Below, piece after piece: positions 19,001-28,528 of a stretch of DNA of 64,000 nt. Made by a program: the position numbers and the translations under genes. This stretch comes from Methylocaldum marinum. GTDB lineage: Bacteria; Pseudomonadota; Gammaproteobacteria; Methylococcales; Methylococcaceae. The notes beneath the pieces are model-generated. The model ran no database searches and was not told the origin of the DNA. It was given only the letters and a program-made list of their open reading frames with translations. Each line of letters begins with the position of its first letter. The stretch's first letter is position 1. Location of the stretch: the NCBI RefSeq assembly GCF_003584645.1, contig NZ_AP017928.1:1700981-1764980 (forward strand), written 5' to 3'.

Positions 19001-20201
19001 TCGACCCCAGGGGCCTTGAATGCCACTCATCTGTTTGAGGCGCTTGATCAGGTACTATCGCTGCTCGGCCATCTTCGCGGGCCACTCGCCGCCGTTGATG
19101 GTGGCGACATCGCCGGGGCGGCGGTGCGGGAAGAATATCCGTGGCGGAAATGCCCAGCAGGTGCGCCTGCTGGGTCCCGGCGGCGATGAAACTCCAGCGT
19201 GCCTCGGGCGCGTCAGTATTGAATTTGTTCTTGTTTTGACGCCTTCTCCGGATTGCACATTCCGCGCCATGCGAATTGCTTGACCATGGTTTGTCTCGAG
19301 TGCATCATCAGCGTGCCGGGGCACCCAAGGAAGCGTATCCGATGCTGGTCTACGAACCCGTCGAACATACGAATTACGGACTAATCGATTTTTCTGATTT
19401 TTCCGCTCATAGTCGTGGGCAGGATCATCCAACCGCTGCCTCATGCGTATCGATTTGCCCGGGTTTCCGCTGTATCCGGCCCTATGTGTCGGCCATCGAT
19501 CGGCTTCGGATTTATCCTTTTTGCAGCAAGATTACCTTCTCGACGCGGGCGAGTTATCTAACCGGGCTATCCGTTCCCTCACAGTCATTCAAAGCGTCTG
19601 GCTTGGCTCCGTATTCCGAGCGGATCGCCGATTTAAAAACATTTCCCGCACGTATCGCCTCCTCGGTTAGCCCTCTTTGCCTTTTTTCCGCATTTCTCTA
19701 TTCCGGGATTGCTTGGCAGTCTCTCATTAAGCCCGCTGTATCAATCAACAGGCATCTTATCTGCTGCCCGATCTCCCTAGGCAAAGCGAAAATAATATCG
19801 ACGAACTTATAGAATCAGTGAATATTCTCGATTAAGGAAGGCGCTAAACGCGTTCAACCAATAAGACGCAGGTGCAGCTTGCGGAGGTCCTGAAAACAAA
19901 TATCTTCCTTTTCATCTTCGGTAGGTATCGATTTAAACCAAATTGACTCGTGGATATGGAGAGGTGAACTGCTTTTTGGCGTCAACCGTTACATCGGTTG
20001 CCTTACCTCAACACGGATATTCGAGAGCAGCCATTTGACCGTCAAGAAGACTGTTTGAGCAATGATAAGAACAAACTTCCGATTTTCATTTTTTCCGCGG
20101 ATATTTTGGTGATGTCCAGGGGTCACAGTGCGCCGACTGTTGTCGTGTCATGATGATGTATTTCAGATTCTAGCCAGCTTTCTATCCGGGAGATAGTTAA
20201 C
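19001..20201. other. 1.2-kb stretch without a supported gene
   Basis: Frames at 19055-19444 (minus) and 19276-19812 (plus, 178 codons) are the longest; neither has a domain I know, and the latter's composition (many Ser, Ile, Cys) does not look like a conserved protein. Base content drops towards the right, where the AT-rich acyltransferase operon begins. Its promoter should lie within about 19850-20190. Confidence 0.45.
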
Positions 20202-22736
20202 GTGAGATTCATCAAACAAAAGGAAATCACACCCCATTTGAGTACGACAGTGGCAGAAGGACGTATAGGTATCAAAGAATACCTGCTCATTCTTTTTCAA
20301 CTCGGAATCATGACGGTCTTGTTACGACAATTCGAAATTGAAAGCGCGGCCTTTCTACAACTCGCATTGCTCGCCTTTGGTGGATTTGCCGTACATGCGT
20401 TACTTCCACTCAGTTATAGATTGCCCTTCTTTTTACTACTCTCGTTGGCAGGATTCATCCTTACTCTTGATCTGATTAATGGATTATCCTTGGTTGTTGT
20501 CGGTTTGATTCTCATCGGCCTTTGCCATCTACCGGTTTCATTCAAGAAACGCGTTTTTTTGCTCTTGGGTGCTGGCGTTATCCTGGCGGCCCTCCGTGCC
20601 AGATGGGTGGATGGTCCGATTTCAGATGCCGTCTGGCCGATACTAGGCTCGATATTCATGTTTCGGCTGATCCTATACTTCTACGAGTTACGGCACGACA
20701 CTACTCCGACAACACTCACACAGAGGCTTTCTTATTTTTTTCTACTGCCGAATGCATGCTTTCCGCTCTTTCCGGTTATCGACTACAAAACTTTTCGCCG
20801 AAACTACTACGATGACGATGCCTATCGAATCTACCAGACCGGCATCGACTGGATGACGCGGGGCGTAATTCACCTTATTTTATACCGTGTAGTCTATTAT
20901 CATCTCACACTTGCACCGGAGGAGGTTACCAATCCGGCACAGCTGACCCAATTTCTGGTGGCAAACTTTCTTCTGTACCTGCGCATATCCGGCCTTTTCC
21001 ATTTGATTGCCGGCATGCTTTACCTATTCGGTTTTCGCTTGCCGGAGACACATAATCGTTATCTCCTGGCTTCCAGTTTTACCGATTTCTGGCGGCGTAT
21101 AAATATCTATTGGAAAGATTTCATGCAAAAGATATTTTATTACCCTGCTGTATTTAAGCTTCGTACGCTCGGTACGACCAAAGCGATGGTAATAGCGACG
21201 CTGTATGTATTCATGCTCACCTGGTTTTTGCATGCCTATCAGTGGTTTTGGCTGCGCGGTACGATGTTGTTGGTTTTGCAGGATATATTATTTTGGGCGA
21301 TTCTAGGAGGATTGGTTGTCGCCAACGCGCTTTATGAGATCAGATATGGACGTGAAGGCCGTAATCTGGGCAAAGGAAAGCAGACTGCTAGGGATCTCTG
21401 TGTTGTTACGCTGAGGTCCTATGCCACTTTCTGGTTCATTTGCGTGCTTTGGTCCTTCTGGACTACTGAGTCTTTGTCTAGCTGGTTTTCACTTTGGTCG
21501 GCTTTAAAGGGAGATCTGTCGCTTAGTGTCCTTATATTTCCTGGGATTATTTTAGTTGTCATGTTCTTGGGTAACATCGAGCGAAACACGATTCGGAATG
21601 CGCGATCTTCCCAAGAGCCTAGCCACGACTGGAAACAGGAAAGATTGGCGACGGTTGGATCGATGATCCTTTTGGCGAGCATAAGCATGCAAAGTATTCA
21701 CACTCAAATGGGAGCGGAGGTCGGCACGCTTGTGCACTCGTTGCGATCAGCACATTTAAGTCGCCTGGATACGGCTCACTTGGAGCGCGGTTATTACGAG
21801 AATCTTCTATCTGTCGACCGCTTTAATTCACAGCTATGGGAGGTCTATACCAAGAAGCCTCCCAATTGGTTAAGCAGTAATGCCGGCCTAAAGCGCTTCA
21901 GTGATGGTTTCGCACAATATGATTTAGTTCCCTCGGTCATGTTGAATACAACTTATGGAACGGTGAGCATCAATCGCTGGGGGATGCGCGATCGGGATTA
22001 TGAGTTACAGCCGCCATCGGATACTTATCGCATCGCATTGCTGGGCGCATCTTCCGTTATGGGGTGGGGTGTTGGAGATGGCGAAACGTTCGAGGCATTG
22101 GTAGAAGATCGTTTGAACCATGAAAATGAATCTCGGCGGCGGTATGAGATTCTCAATTTCGGGATTCAGGGATACCAACCCTTACAACAACTTGTCGCCC
22201 TGGACAGAGCGCTGGAGTTTGCGCCGAACGCAGTCTTTTATGTTGCAACGGGGCGGGAAATCTCACGTGCTGCTTCCTATCTTGTTGAAGTCGTACAGAA
22301 AGATATCAGCATTCCTTTCAAGCCTTTACTGGAGATCGTTGCGCGTGGCGGGCTGGCGCGCGGGATGGATGAAACAACCGCGCTCAAGAAGATCAGGCCG
22401 CATGGCGTGGAGATTTTGTCCTGGACCTACCGCCATATCGTGGAACGGTCTCACAACAGTGGTGCCATACCTGTGCTTATCTTTCTGCCGCAAGTCAGAG
22501 AGGGAACATGGCAGGAAGAAACATCAGAGACATTGAATATAGCGGAAGCGGCGGGCTTCGTTATTATCGACCTGTCTGACGTATACAAAGGCAGGGATGT
22601 TTCCGCCATACGCCTCGCGGAGTGGGATGAACATCCGAATACGTCTGGCCATGAGTTAATTGCCTCACGTCTTTATGATGAATTAAACAAGCAGCGAAAG
22701 CTGATTTTTTCCGATATCAACGTATCGGGAAGATGA
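20202..22736 (+). CDS. MBOAT acyltransferase fused to an SGNH hydrolase domain
   Basis: 844 aa from GTG (GGGAG upstream). Residues about 20-490 hold roughly ten membrane segments with MBOAT hallmarks: FTDFWRRINIYWKDF (the FWRRW-like motif of DltB/PatA) and the catalytic-His segment FMLTWFLHAYQWFWLRG. After a last membrane segment (about 490-505) a C-terminal domain shows SGNH motifs: block I LLGASSVMGWGVGDGETF and block V DEHPNTSGHELIA with the Asp-His pair. In D-alanylation (DltB + DltD) and O-acetylation (PatA + PatB, AlgI + AlgX/J) these two activities sit on separate proteins; here they are one chain. The following carrier-protein, adenylation and dehydrogenase genes suggest what group it exports. 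The acceptor is unknown. Confidence 0.85.
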   Translation: MRFIKQKEITPHLSTTVAEGRIGIKEYLLILFQLGIMTVLLRQFEIESAAFLQLALLAFGGFAVHALLPLSYRLPFFLLLSLAGFILTLDLINGLSLVVVGLILIGLCHLPVSFKKRVFLLLGAGVILAALRARWVDGPISDAVWPILGSIFMFRLILYFYELRHDTTPTTLTQRLSYFFLLPNACFPLFPVIDYKTFRRNYYDDDAYRIYQTGIDWMTRGVIHLILYRVVYYHLTLAPEEVTNPAQLTQFLVANFLLYLRISGLFHLIAGMLYLFGFRLPETHNRYLLASSFTDFWRRINIYWKDFMQKIFYYPAVFKLRTLGTTKAMVIATLYVFMLTWFLHAYQWFWLRGTMLLVLQDILFWAILGGLVVANALYEIRYGREGRNLGKGKQTARDLCVVTLRSYATFWFICVLWSFWTTESLSSWFSLWSALKGDLSLSVLIFPGIILVVMFLGNIERNTIRNARSSQEPSHDWKQERLATVGSMILLASISMQSIHTQMGAEVGTLVHSLRSAHLSRLDTAHLERGYYENLLSVDRFNSQLWEVYTKKPPNWLSSNAGLKRFSDGFAQYDLVPSVMLNTTYGTVSINRWGMRDRDYELQPPSDTYRIALLGASSVMGWGVGDGETFEALVEDRLNHENESRRRYEILNFGIQGYQPLQQLVALDRALEFAPNAVFYVATGREISRAASYLVEVVQKDISIPFKPLLEIVARGGLARGMDETTALKKIRPHGVEILSWTYRHIVERSHNSGAIPVLIFLPQVREGTWQEETSETLNIAEAAGFVIIDLSDVYKGRDVSAIRLAEWDEHPNTSGHELIASRLYDELNKQRKLIFSDINVSGR

Positions 22737-22790
22737 TTTGTTGCCGACTGTTTACTATGCTGCGATTAATGACATAAACTGGAGATTCAA

Positions 22791-23042
22791 ATGACCCAAG
22801 AAATAAAATCCGCTATTAAGGATTTCATCCTTCGGGAATTTCTTCCGGGTGAAGATCCCAATGAATTAACCGACTCAACGCCTCTTATCACGGGGCGGAT
22901 ACTCGATTCCATTGCCACGATCAAGCTGGTACTCTTTTTGGAAAATCAATACGGTATAACGGTTCAGGCTCATGAAACCGATCCGGAATATCTGGATACG
23001 ATTGCATTAATCACGCAGCTTGTTAGCTCAAAAAAATCATAA
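22791..23042 (+). CDS. Acyl/peptidyl carrier protein
   Basis: 83 aa four-helix carrier with the phosphopantetheine serine in GRILDSIATIKLVLFLEN (DS motif). It is short and free-standing, as are DltC and the prolyl carriers PltL and RedO. It lies 54 bases after the MBOAT-SGNH gene and 13 before the adenylation gene. It should carry the amino acid activated by the next gene and hand the processed acyl group to the membrane acyltransferase. Confidence 0.9.
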   Translation: MTQEIKSAIKDFILREFLPGEDPNELTDSTPLITGRILDSIATIKLVLFLENQYGITVQAHETDPEYLDTIALITQLVSSKKS

Positions 23043-23055
23043 TTTCGGTATTCAT

Positions 23056-24615
23056 ATGACAGCACGCGCGTTACATCAATATTTTGTGCACGCCGCACAG
23101 CATTACCCGGAATATACCGCAGTCGTAGAGCCCGGCGCTGGAAGTATTAGCTATCGCGAGCTTTCCGAACTGTCTGACGGCGTGCGCGATTATCTTTACG
23201 ACCAAGGCGTTCAGGCGGGCGATCGTGTCGGTATCTACATGCGTAAGTCGATTGATGCCGTGGCCGCAATTTTGGGTATTTTAAAAGCCGGTGCAGCGTA
23301 TGTCCCGGTTGATCCGAGCGCTCCGCCTTCGCGCAATGGGTTCATCCTGCAGGATTGCGGGGTCAAGCTGATTATCGTGGACGAACGCTTTGCGGACCAG
23401 CTCGGAGCTGAGTTGGTACAGCCGGATTCGGCTCCCTTCTTTCTGACTATCGAAGGAGTCGGTGGTGGAATCGGGCTGGATAAGGCGCTGAAGCAAATCG
23501 GATCGGCTACGCGAGTGGCAGCGGAGCCTGTCGCCTCGAAACCGGATGATCTTGCCTACATTCTCTATACCTCGGGCTCGACAGGCAAACCGAAAGGGGT
23601 AACGTTGACGCACGAGAACGCTGTAAGCTTTATTGACTGGTGTTCGGACGTTTTTCAGCCGTGCGAAACCGATCGGTTTTCCTCTCATGCACCCTTTCAC
23701 TTTGATCTCTCGATTCTAGATATTTATCTAAGCATTAAACATGGTGCAACCTTAGTTTTGGTGCCGGACGATATCGGTAAGGATCCCCATCGGCTAGCGC
23801 CATTTATCGCGGAACATAAGATCACATCCTGGTATTCTGCACCGTCCATTCTTAGTCTGCTCGCTCAATTCGGTGATCTTGCGAATAAGGATTATTCATC
23901 ACTTAGACTCGTATTATTCGCCGGCGAGGTTTTTCCAGTAAAGCATTTACGAGCCTTGACGCGGCTGCTACCCAAACCACGGTACTTTAACTTATACGGC
24001 CCAACCGAAACTAATGTTTGTACGTACTATGAGCTGCCCCTCCCGATTCCGGACGAGAGAACGATTCCTTTCCCGATCGGAAAAGTTTGCGATCATCTGG
24101 AGGGAAAGATCATCGATGAACATGGACATGTCCAGTCACGGGGAGAAGCCGGGGAGCTTTGCATCAGTGGAGGTAATGTCATGGTCGGCTATTGGGGACT
24201 TTCGGAGAGAACGGCGGAAGCTTTCCTGATCGAGGATGGACGCCGTTGGTATCGTACCGGCGATCTCGTGATTCAGACGGATGACGGCAATTATACCTAT
24301 GTAGGAAGGCGCGACCGTATGGTCAAGCGGCGCGGCTATCGCGTCGAACTCGGCGAAATTGAAGCAGGTTTGTATTGCCATGCTTCGATCAAGGAGGCGG
24401 CGGTAATAGCAGTTCCCGATGAAGAAGTCGGCGTTAGAATCAAGGCCTTTTTGAGTTGCCGCAATACGAAGCACCCGTCCATGATCGAGATGAAGCGTTT
24501 TTGTTCAGAACATTTACCTTTTTACATGATTCCGGACGTATTTATCTGGCGCGAAGCTTTACCCAAGACCTCGACTGACAAAATCGATTATCAACGGTTG
24601 AAGGAGATACTTTGA
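23056..24615 (+). CDS. Amino-acid adenylation enzyme, probable L-prolyl-AMP ligase
   Basis: 519 aa stand-alone A domain. Core motifs: A3 YTSGSTGKPKGVTL, A4 FHFDLSILDIY, A5 FNLYGPTETN, A7 YRTGDL, A8 GRRDRMVKRRGYRVELGEIE, A10 lysine near the end (STDKIDY). Aligning by eye to PheA, the ten-residue pocket code reads D-L-L-Y-L-A-L-V-C-K. I recall this as the code of the proline-activating PltF/RedM/CloN4 group, and it differs from DltA. The start is the ATG at 23056, since upstream in-frame codons overlap the carrier gene. With the carrier and the dehydrogenase it should load proline. Confidence 0.82.
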   Translation: MTARALHQYFVHAAQHYPEYTAVVEPGAGSISYRELSELSDGVRDYLYDQGVQAGDRVGIYMRKSIDAVAAILGILKAGAAYVPVDPSAPPSRNGFILQDCGVKLIIVDERFADQLGAELVQPDSAPFFLTIEGVGGGIGLDKALKQIGSATRVAAEPVASKPDDLAYILYTSGSTGKPKGVTLTHENAVSFIDWCSDVFQPCETDRFSSHAPFHFDLSILDIYLSIKHGATLVLVPDDIGKDPHRLAPFIAEHKITSWYSAPSILSLLAQFGDLANKDYSSLRLVLFAGEVFPVKHLRALTRLLPKPRYFNLYGPTETNVCTYYELPLPIPDERTIPFPIGKVCDHLEGKIIDEHGHVQSRGEAGELCISGGNVMVGYWGLSERTAEAFLIEDGRRWYRTGDLVIQTDDGNYTYVGRRDRMVKRRGYRVELGEIEAGLYCHASIKEAAVIAVPDEEVGVRIKAFLSCRNTKHPSMIEMKRFCSEHLPFYMIPDVFIWREALPKTSTDKIDYQRLKEIL

Positions 24616-25766
24616 TGGATTTCTCGATTTCGGAAGAGCAAAAGGCGCTGCGAGACAGAATCATTAAGTTTGCACAGCAGGAATTGAACGAGGATGTCGT
24701 AACGCGTGACCGCGAGCAAATATTCTCGAGAGAACTTTGGCAGAAATGCGCCGAATTCGGCATTCAGGGCCTTCCGGCCGACAAGACCTATGGAGGAAGC
24801 GGCGTCGATGCCTTAACGTGCGCAATGGGACTGGAAGCATTCGGTTATGGTTGTCGTGATGGGGGGCTGGTATTTTCGATCTGCGCGCATATCTTGGCTT
24901 GCATAGCACCGATATCAAAACATGGCACGGAGGAACAAAAACAACGTTACCTACCGGGTCTTTGCGACGGCCGTCTGATCGGCATGCACGCCATTACCGA
25001 GCCCGGCGCGGGTTCCGATCCGTTTTCAATGCAGACACGGGCGGAGCGGGACGGCAACGGCTGGCGAATCAACGGTACCAAAGCCTTTGTCTCGAATGGG
25101 CCTATCGGCGACCTGGCAATCGTTTTCGCGATGACCGATCTGCAGAAGGGGTTTCACGGAGGCGCGACGGCATTCATCATTGAAAAAGGCACGCCTGGTT
25201 TTTCACATGGAAAGCGGTTCGAGAAGCTGGGGTTACATACCGCGCAGGTCAGCGAGTTGGTGCTGGACAACGTTTATGTCCCTAAAAACGCCGTGCTTGG
25301 CACTGTTGGTGGAAGTACGAGTATCTTCGCAACCGCCATGGACTGGGAGCGTATCGTACTGGTTGCAAGTCATGTGGGAACGATGGAACGCCTTTTGGAG
25401 ACATCGGTTGCTTATGCACGGAAGCGCTCCCAATTCGGACAAGCCATCGGAAAGTTCCAGGCGATTTCACATAAGATTGCCGATATGAAAGTCCAGCTGG
25501 AAGCGGCCCGATTATTGGCGTACTGTGCAGCGTGGCGCTTGGATCACGCAAGAACTGCGGCTCTGGATGCGGCGATCACGAAGCTCTTCGTCAGCGAATC
25601 GCTCGTTGGATCAGCTCTCGATACCGTTCAAATCCACGGTGGTTATGGATTTATGGCTGAGTACGAGGTTGAGCGCGCCTTGCGCGATGCCGTAGGCAGC
25701 ACCATCTATTCAGGAACTTCGGAAATGCAGCGAAATATTATCGCCCGTTGGCTGGGGCTTGGATGA
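24615..25766 (+). CDS. Acyl-CoA-dehydrogenase-like flavoprotein, probable prolyl-carrier oxidase
   Basis: 383 aa, full length for the family. It has the ACAD plan: N-terminal helices, FAD/substrate strand segment AITEPGAGSDPFSMQT, YARKRSQFGQAIGKFQAI, and the C-terminal IHGGYGFMAEYEVERALRDA and YSGTSEMQRNIIARWLG. Its ATG shares one base with the previous stop (TGATG), with AAGGAG before it. Stand-alone A domain + carrier + ACAD is the PltF-PltL-PltE (RedM-RedO-RedW) set that turns L-prolyl-S-carrier into pyrrole-2-carboxyl-S-carrier. A general acyl-CoA dehydrogenase is less likely given the tight operon. Confidence 0.82.
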   Translation: MDFSISEEQKALRDRIIKFAQQELNEDVVTRDREQIFSRELWQKCAEFGIQGLPADKTYGGSGVDALTCAMGLEAFGYGCRDGGLVFSICAHILACIAPISKHGTEEQKQRYLPGLCDGRLIGMHAITEPGAGSDPFSMQTRAERDGNGWRINGTKAFVSNGPIGDLAIVFAMTDLQKGFHGGATAFIIEKGTPGFSHGKRFEKLGLHTAQVSELVLDNVYVPKNAVLGTVGGSTSIFATAMDWERIVLVASHVGTMERLLETSVAYARKRSQFGQAIGKFQAISHKIADMKVQLEAARLLAYCAAWRLDHARTAALDAAITKLFVSESLVGSALDTVQIHGGYGFMAEYEVERALRDAVGSTIYSGTSEMQRNIIARWLGLG

Positions 25767-26420
25767 AAGACCGGGAGACTCTCGCTCAGAGGCAGAAAGA
25801 AAACTTACGATCCGAAATGGAGAGCTTTTCTACCCAAGGATGGGGCGAAGGAAGTGCCATGGGCGGATTCGGCGCGGTGCAGTGGCAAGCCGGCGTACGC
25901 CCTCAGCGCTGGGCGCGGCGGGCAGTTCGGTGTCAGCTAAAGGTCGGTGGCGGCAGCGCCGGAATTTCGGATGGAAATTTACCGGACCTACGAGCCAATC
26001 CCAGTAGGCCGTTCGCCCTGAGCCTGTCAAAAGGCCGGTCCTGAGCCGATTGGTGCCTTCTCGCCCCACCTGTTGTGCTGCTTTCCACGGTTGGAAAAGC
26101 CAAGGTTTTACAAGGTAGCCGAGTATATAATTCCTCGGCAGAACCGGAAGCTTCATCTCGTAAGGGATTCGTAACTACTCAGCCCCCCGCGAAAGCGATG
26201 CGGAGAGTCTGAAAAGGGTTGATGCCTTGGAGCCTGTGCTTCCGTCTTAAAGGTCTTGCTGGTTGGTGCCCCCCTTCACGTCTGACTTGGACATTCCAGG
26301 ACCCACTAGGAAGCTGTTGGATGGTAGCCATAAGGAACCCCTGTCATCGTTCAATGTGAATGATTTGTGAACGGGAAGGGATCTTAGGAACGCTGGCTTT
26401 CGCTAAGCTTTTGACTTGAA
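25767..26420. other. Spacer between the acyltransferase operon and tRNA-Arg
   Basis: No supported gene; a 98-codon frame (25748-26044) overlaps the end of the dehydrogenase and lacks any domain. At 26011-26035 the sequence GTTCGCCCTGAGCCTGTC and following bases match a dispersed repeat common in proteobacteria (GTTCGCCCTGAGC-TGTCGAAGG). A weak inverted copy of its core (ACAGGCTCAG) lies near 10616. Confidence 0.5.
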
Positions 26421-26497
<77 letters not shown>

Positions 26498-26518
26498 ATG
26501 CGGTGCATTTTACAGGAA

Positions 26519-28528
26519 TCAGGATCGGTTTAACAGACTTCGGACTGCGGCAAAGCTGTCCATGGCCCGTTCTTTTTTCGTTTCGGGATCGAGCGCGCGC
26601 CGTTCCGGCCATTCGAGCTCTTCTTCCGGCAGTTCATTCAGAAACCGGCTCGGCTCGCAATTCACGATTTCGCCATGGCGTTTTCGGTGCGTGCAGTAGC
26701 TCAAGGTCAGAAGCTTCTGCGCACGGGTGATGCCGACATAGGCCAGGCGGCGTTCCTCCTCGATGGTATTTTCTTCGATGCTGGTCTGGTGCGGCAGCAG
26801 GTTTTCCTCCATGCCGACCAGATAGACGTAGGGGAACTCCAGCCCTTTCGCGGCGTGCAGCGTCATCAGGTTGACCCGGTCGCCGGCATTTTCTTCCTGG
26901 CCGCGCTCCAGGACGTCGAGCAATAGGATGCGGGAAACGACTTCCGAAAGGCTCTTTTCCTTTTCGTCGTCCTTGGCGATGCGCTTGAGCCAATCGATCA
27001 GTTCGCGGACTTGTCCCATCTTGCGCCGCGCCGCATCTTCGCTGTTACTGGTCTCCCTCAACCAGTTTTCGTATCCGATCTTGGCGATGAAGTCCTCGAT
27101 GACGGCGAAGGTATCGCCACGCCGAGCCCGGTCGGCGACATCGGTGATCCATTCGGCGAAGTGGCGCAGCCGGTTTATGGCCGTTTCCCCCAGAGACTGT
27201 TGCAGGCCTAATTCGAAGCAGGCGGCAAACAGGCTGATGTGGCGCCGGTTTGCATAGGCGCCGAGCTTTTCCAGGGTGTTCGGTCCGATCTCGCGGCGCG
27301 GTACGTTGACCACGCGCAGGAACGCCGCATCGTCGTCCGGGTTCACCAGCAACCGCAAGTAGGCCATGATGTCCTTGATCTCGGCATAGCTGAAGAAGGA
27401 CATACCGCCGCTGATGAAATAAGGAATGGAGTGCTCCCGCAACGCGCGTTCGAACAGCCGCGACTGATGGTTGCTGCGATACAGGATCGCATAGTCCTGG
27501 AATCGGGTGCCGTGGCGAAACTTGTGGTGCAGCAAATCGGACGCGACCTGCCGCGCTTCGGCAACTTCTTCCTTGTGCGTGAGCACCCGCAACGGATCTC
27601 CGTATCCCATCGCGCTCCAAAGGCGTTTTTCGAATACATGGGGATTGTTGGCGATCAGCGAGTTGGCGACCTTCAGAATCCGCCCGGTCGAACGATAGTT
27701 CTGTTCCAGCTTTATGACCTTTAGCCGCGGAAAGTCGCGCTGCAGCTGGGCCAGGTTTTCAGGCTGCGCCCCGCGCCACGCATAAATCGACTGATCGTCG
27801 TCGCCGACCACGGTAAAACGGCCCAGTTTGCCGGTCAGCAACTTGACCAGTTCGTACTGGGTCAGGTTGGTGTCCTGGTACTCGTCGACCAATAAGTAGC
27901 GTATCCGATTGCGCCATTTATCGAGGATGTCCGCGTGCTCGTGAAACAGGAGCACCGGGAGCAGTATCAGGTCGTCGAAGTCGACGGCATTGTAGGACTT
28001 CATGTGCCGGACATATTCGGCATAAAGTTGGGCCGCGGACTGTGCATCACCCTGCCCTTCCGCGAGCGCCCGCTCAGGGGTCACGAATAAATTCTTCCAC
28101 CGGCCGATGCGCCAGATATAGCTTTCCGCCTCGTCGATCTCCCAGTTTTCCGATCCGTGCTTGATCAGTTCTTTGGTCAACGCCAGGCGATCGTGCTCAT
28201 CGAAAATGGAGATATTCTTCTTGAGGCCGAGTGCGCCGTGCTCCTCGCGCAATATTTCGAGGCCCAGCGAATGGAAAGTGGATACGGTCAGGCCGCGCGA
28301 GTCCTTGTCCGAAAGCAGTTTGCCGACACGGCTCTTCATTTCCCGCGCCGCCTTGTTGGTGAAGGTCAGAGCGGCGATGTGCCGCGCCGGTGTGCTCTGT
28401 TTGACCAAATAGGCGATTTTTTCCGTGATCACCCGCGTTTTACCGCTGCCGGCGCCGGCAAGGACCAGCAAGGGGCAATCCAAAGTATTAACGGCAGCGA
28501 GTTGCTGCGGATTCAGTTGAGCGGCCAT
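26519..28528 (-). CDS. rep: ATP-dependent DNA helicase Rep
   Basis: 669 aa from the ATG giving MAAQLNPQQLAAVNTLDCPL; the frame is open much further upstream but that part only mirrors comM. SF1A motifs are intact: LVLAGAGSGKTRVITEKI (I), YLLVDEYQDTN (II), VVGDDDQSIYAWRGA (III), LEQNYRST (IV), NLMTLHAAKGLEFPYVYLVG (V), RRLAYVGITRAQ (VI). Length matches E. coli Rep (about 673). Rep is a 3'-5' helicase that clears proteins ahead of replication forks. Its start shares bases with the comM stop (TGATG), so the two are cotranscribed. Confidence 0.95.
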   Translation of the reverse strand: MAAQLNPQQLAAVNTLDCPLLVLAGAGSGKTRVITEKIAYLVKQSTPARHIAALTFTNKAAREMKSRVGKLLSDKDSRGLTVSTFHSLGLEILREEHGALGLKKNISIFDEHDRLALTKELIKHGSENWEIDEAESYIWRIGRWKNLFVTPERALAEGQGDAQSAAQLYAEYVRHMKSYNAVDFDDLILLPVLLFHEHADILDKWRNRIRYLLVDEYQDTNLTQYELVKLLTGKLGRFTVVGDDDQSIYAWRGAQPENLAQLQRDFPRLKVIKLEQNYRSTGRILKVANSLIANNPHVFEKRLWSAMGYGDPLRVLTHKEEVAEARQVASDLLHHKFRHGTRFQDYAILYRSNHQSRLFERALREHSIPYFISGGMSFFSYAEIKDIMAYLRLLVNPDDDAAFLRVVNVPRREIGPNTLEKLGAYANRRHISLFAACFELGLQQSLGETAINRLRHFAEWITDVADRARRGDTFAVIEDFIAKIGYENWLRETSNSEDAARRKMGQVRELIDWLKRIAKDDEKEKSLSEVVSRILLLDVLERGQEENAGDRVNLMTLHAAKGLEFPYVYLVGMEENLLPHQTSIEENTIEEERRLAYVGITRAQKLLTLSYCTHRKRHGEIVNCEPSRFLNELPEEELEWPERRALDPETKKERAMDSFAAVRSLLNRS

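Noticed and set aside
19276..19812. 178-codon plus-strand frame
   Set aside because: No ribosome site, domain or conserved-looking pattern; not enough to call a gene.
25748..26044. 98-codon frame after the ACAD-like gene
   Set aside because: Its last codons come from a dispersed repeat (FALSLSKG) and the rest has no signature.
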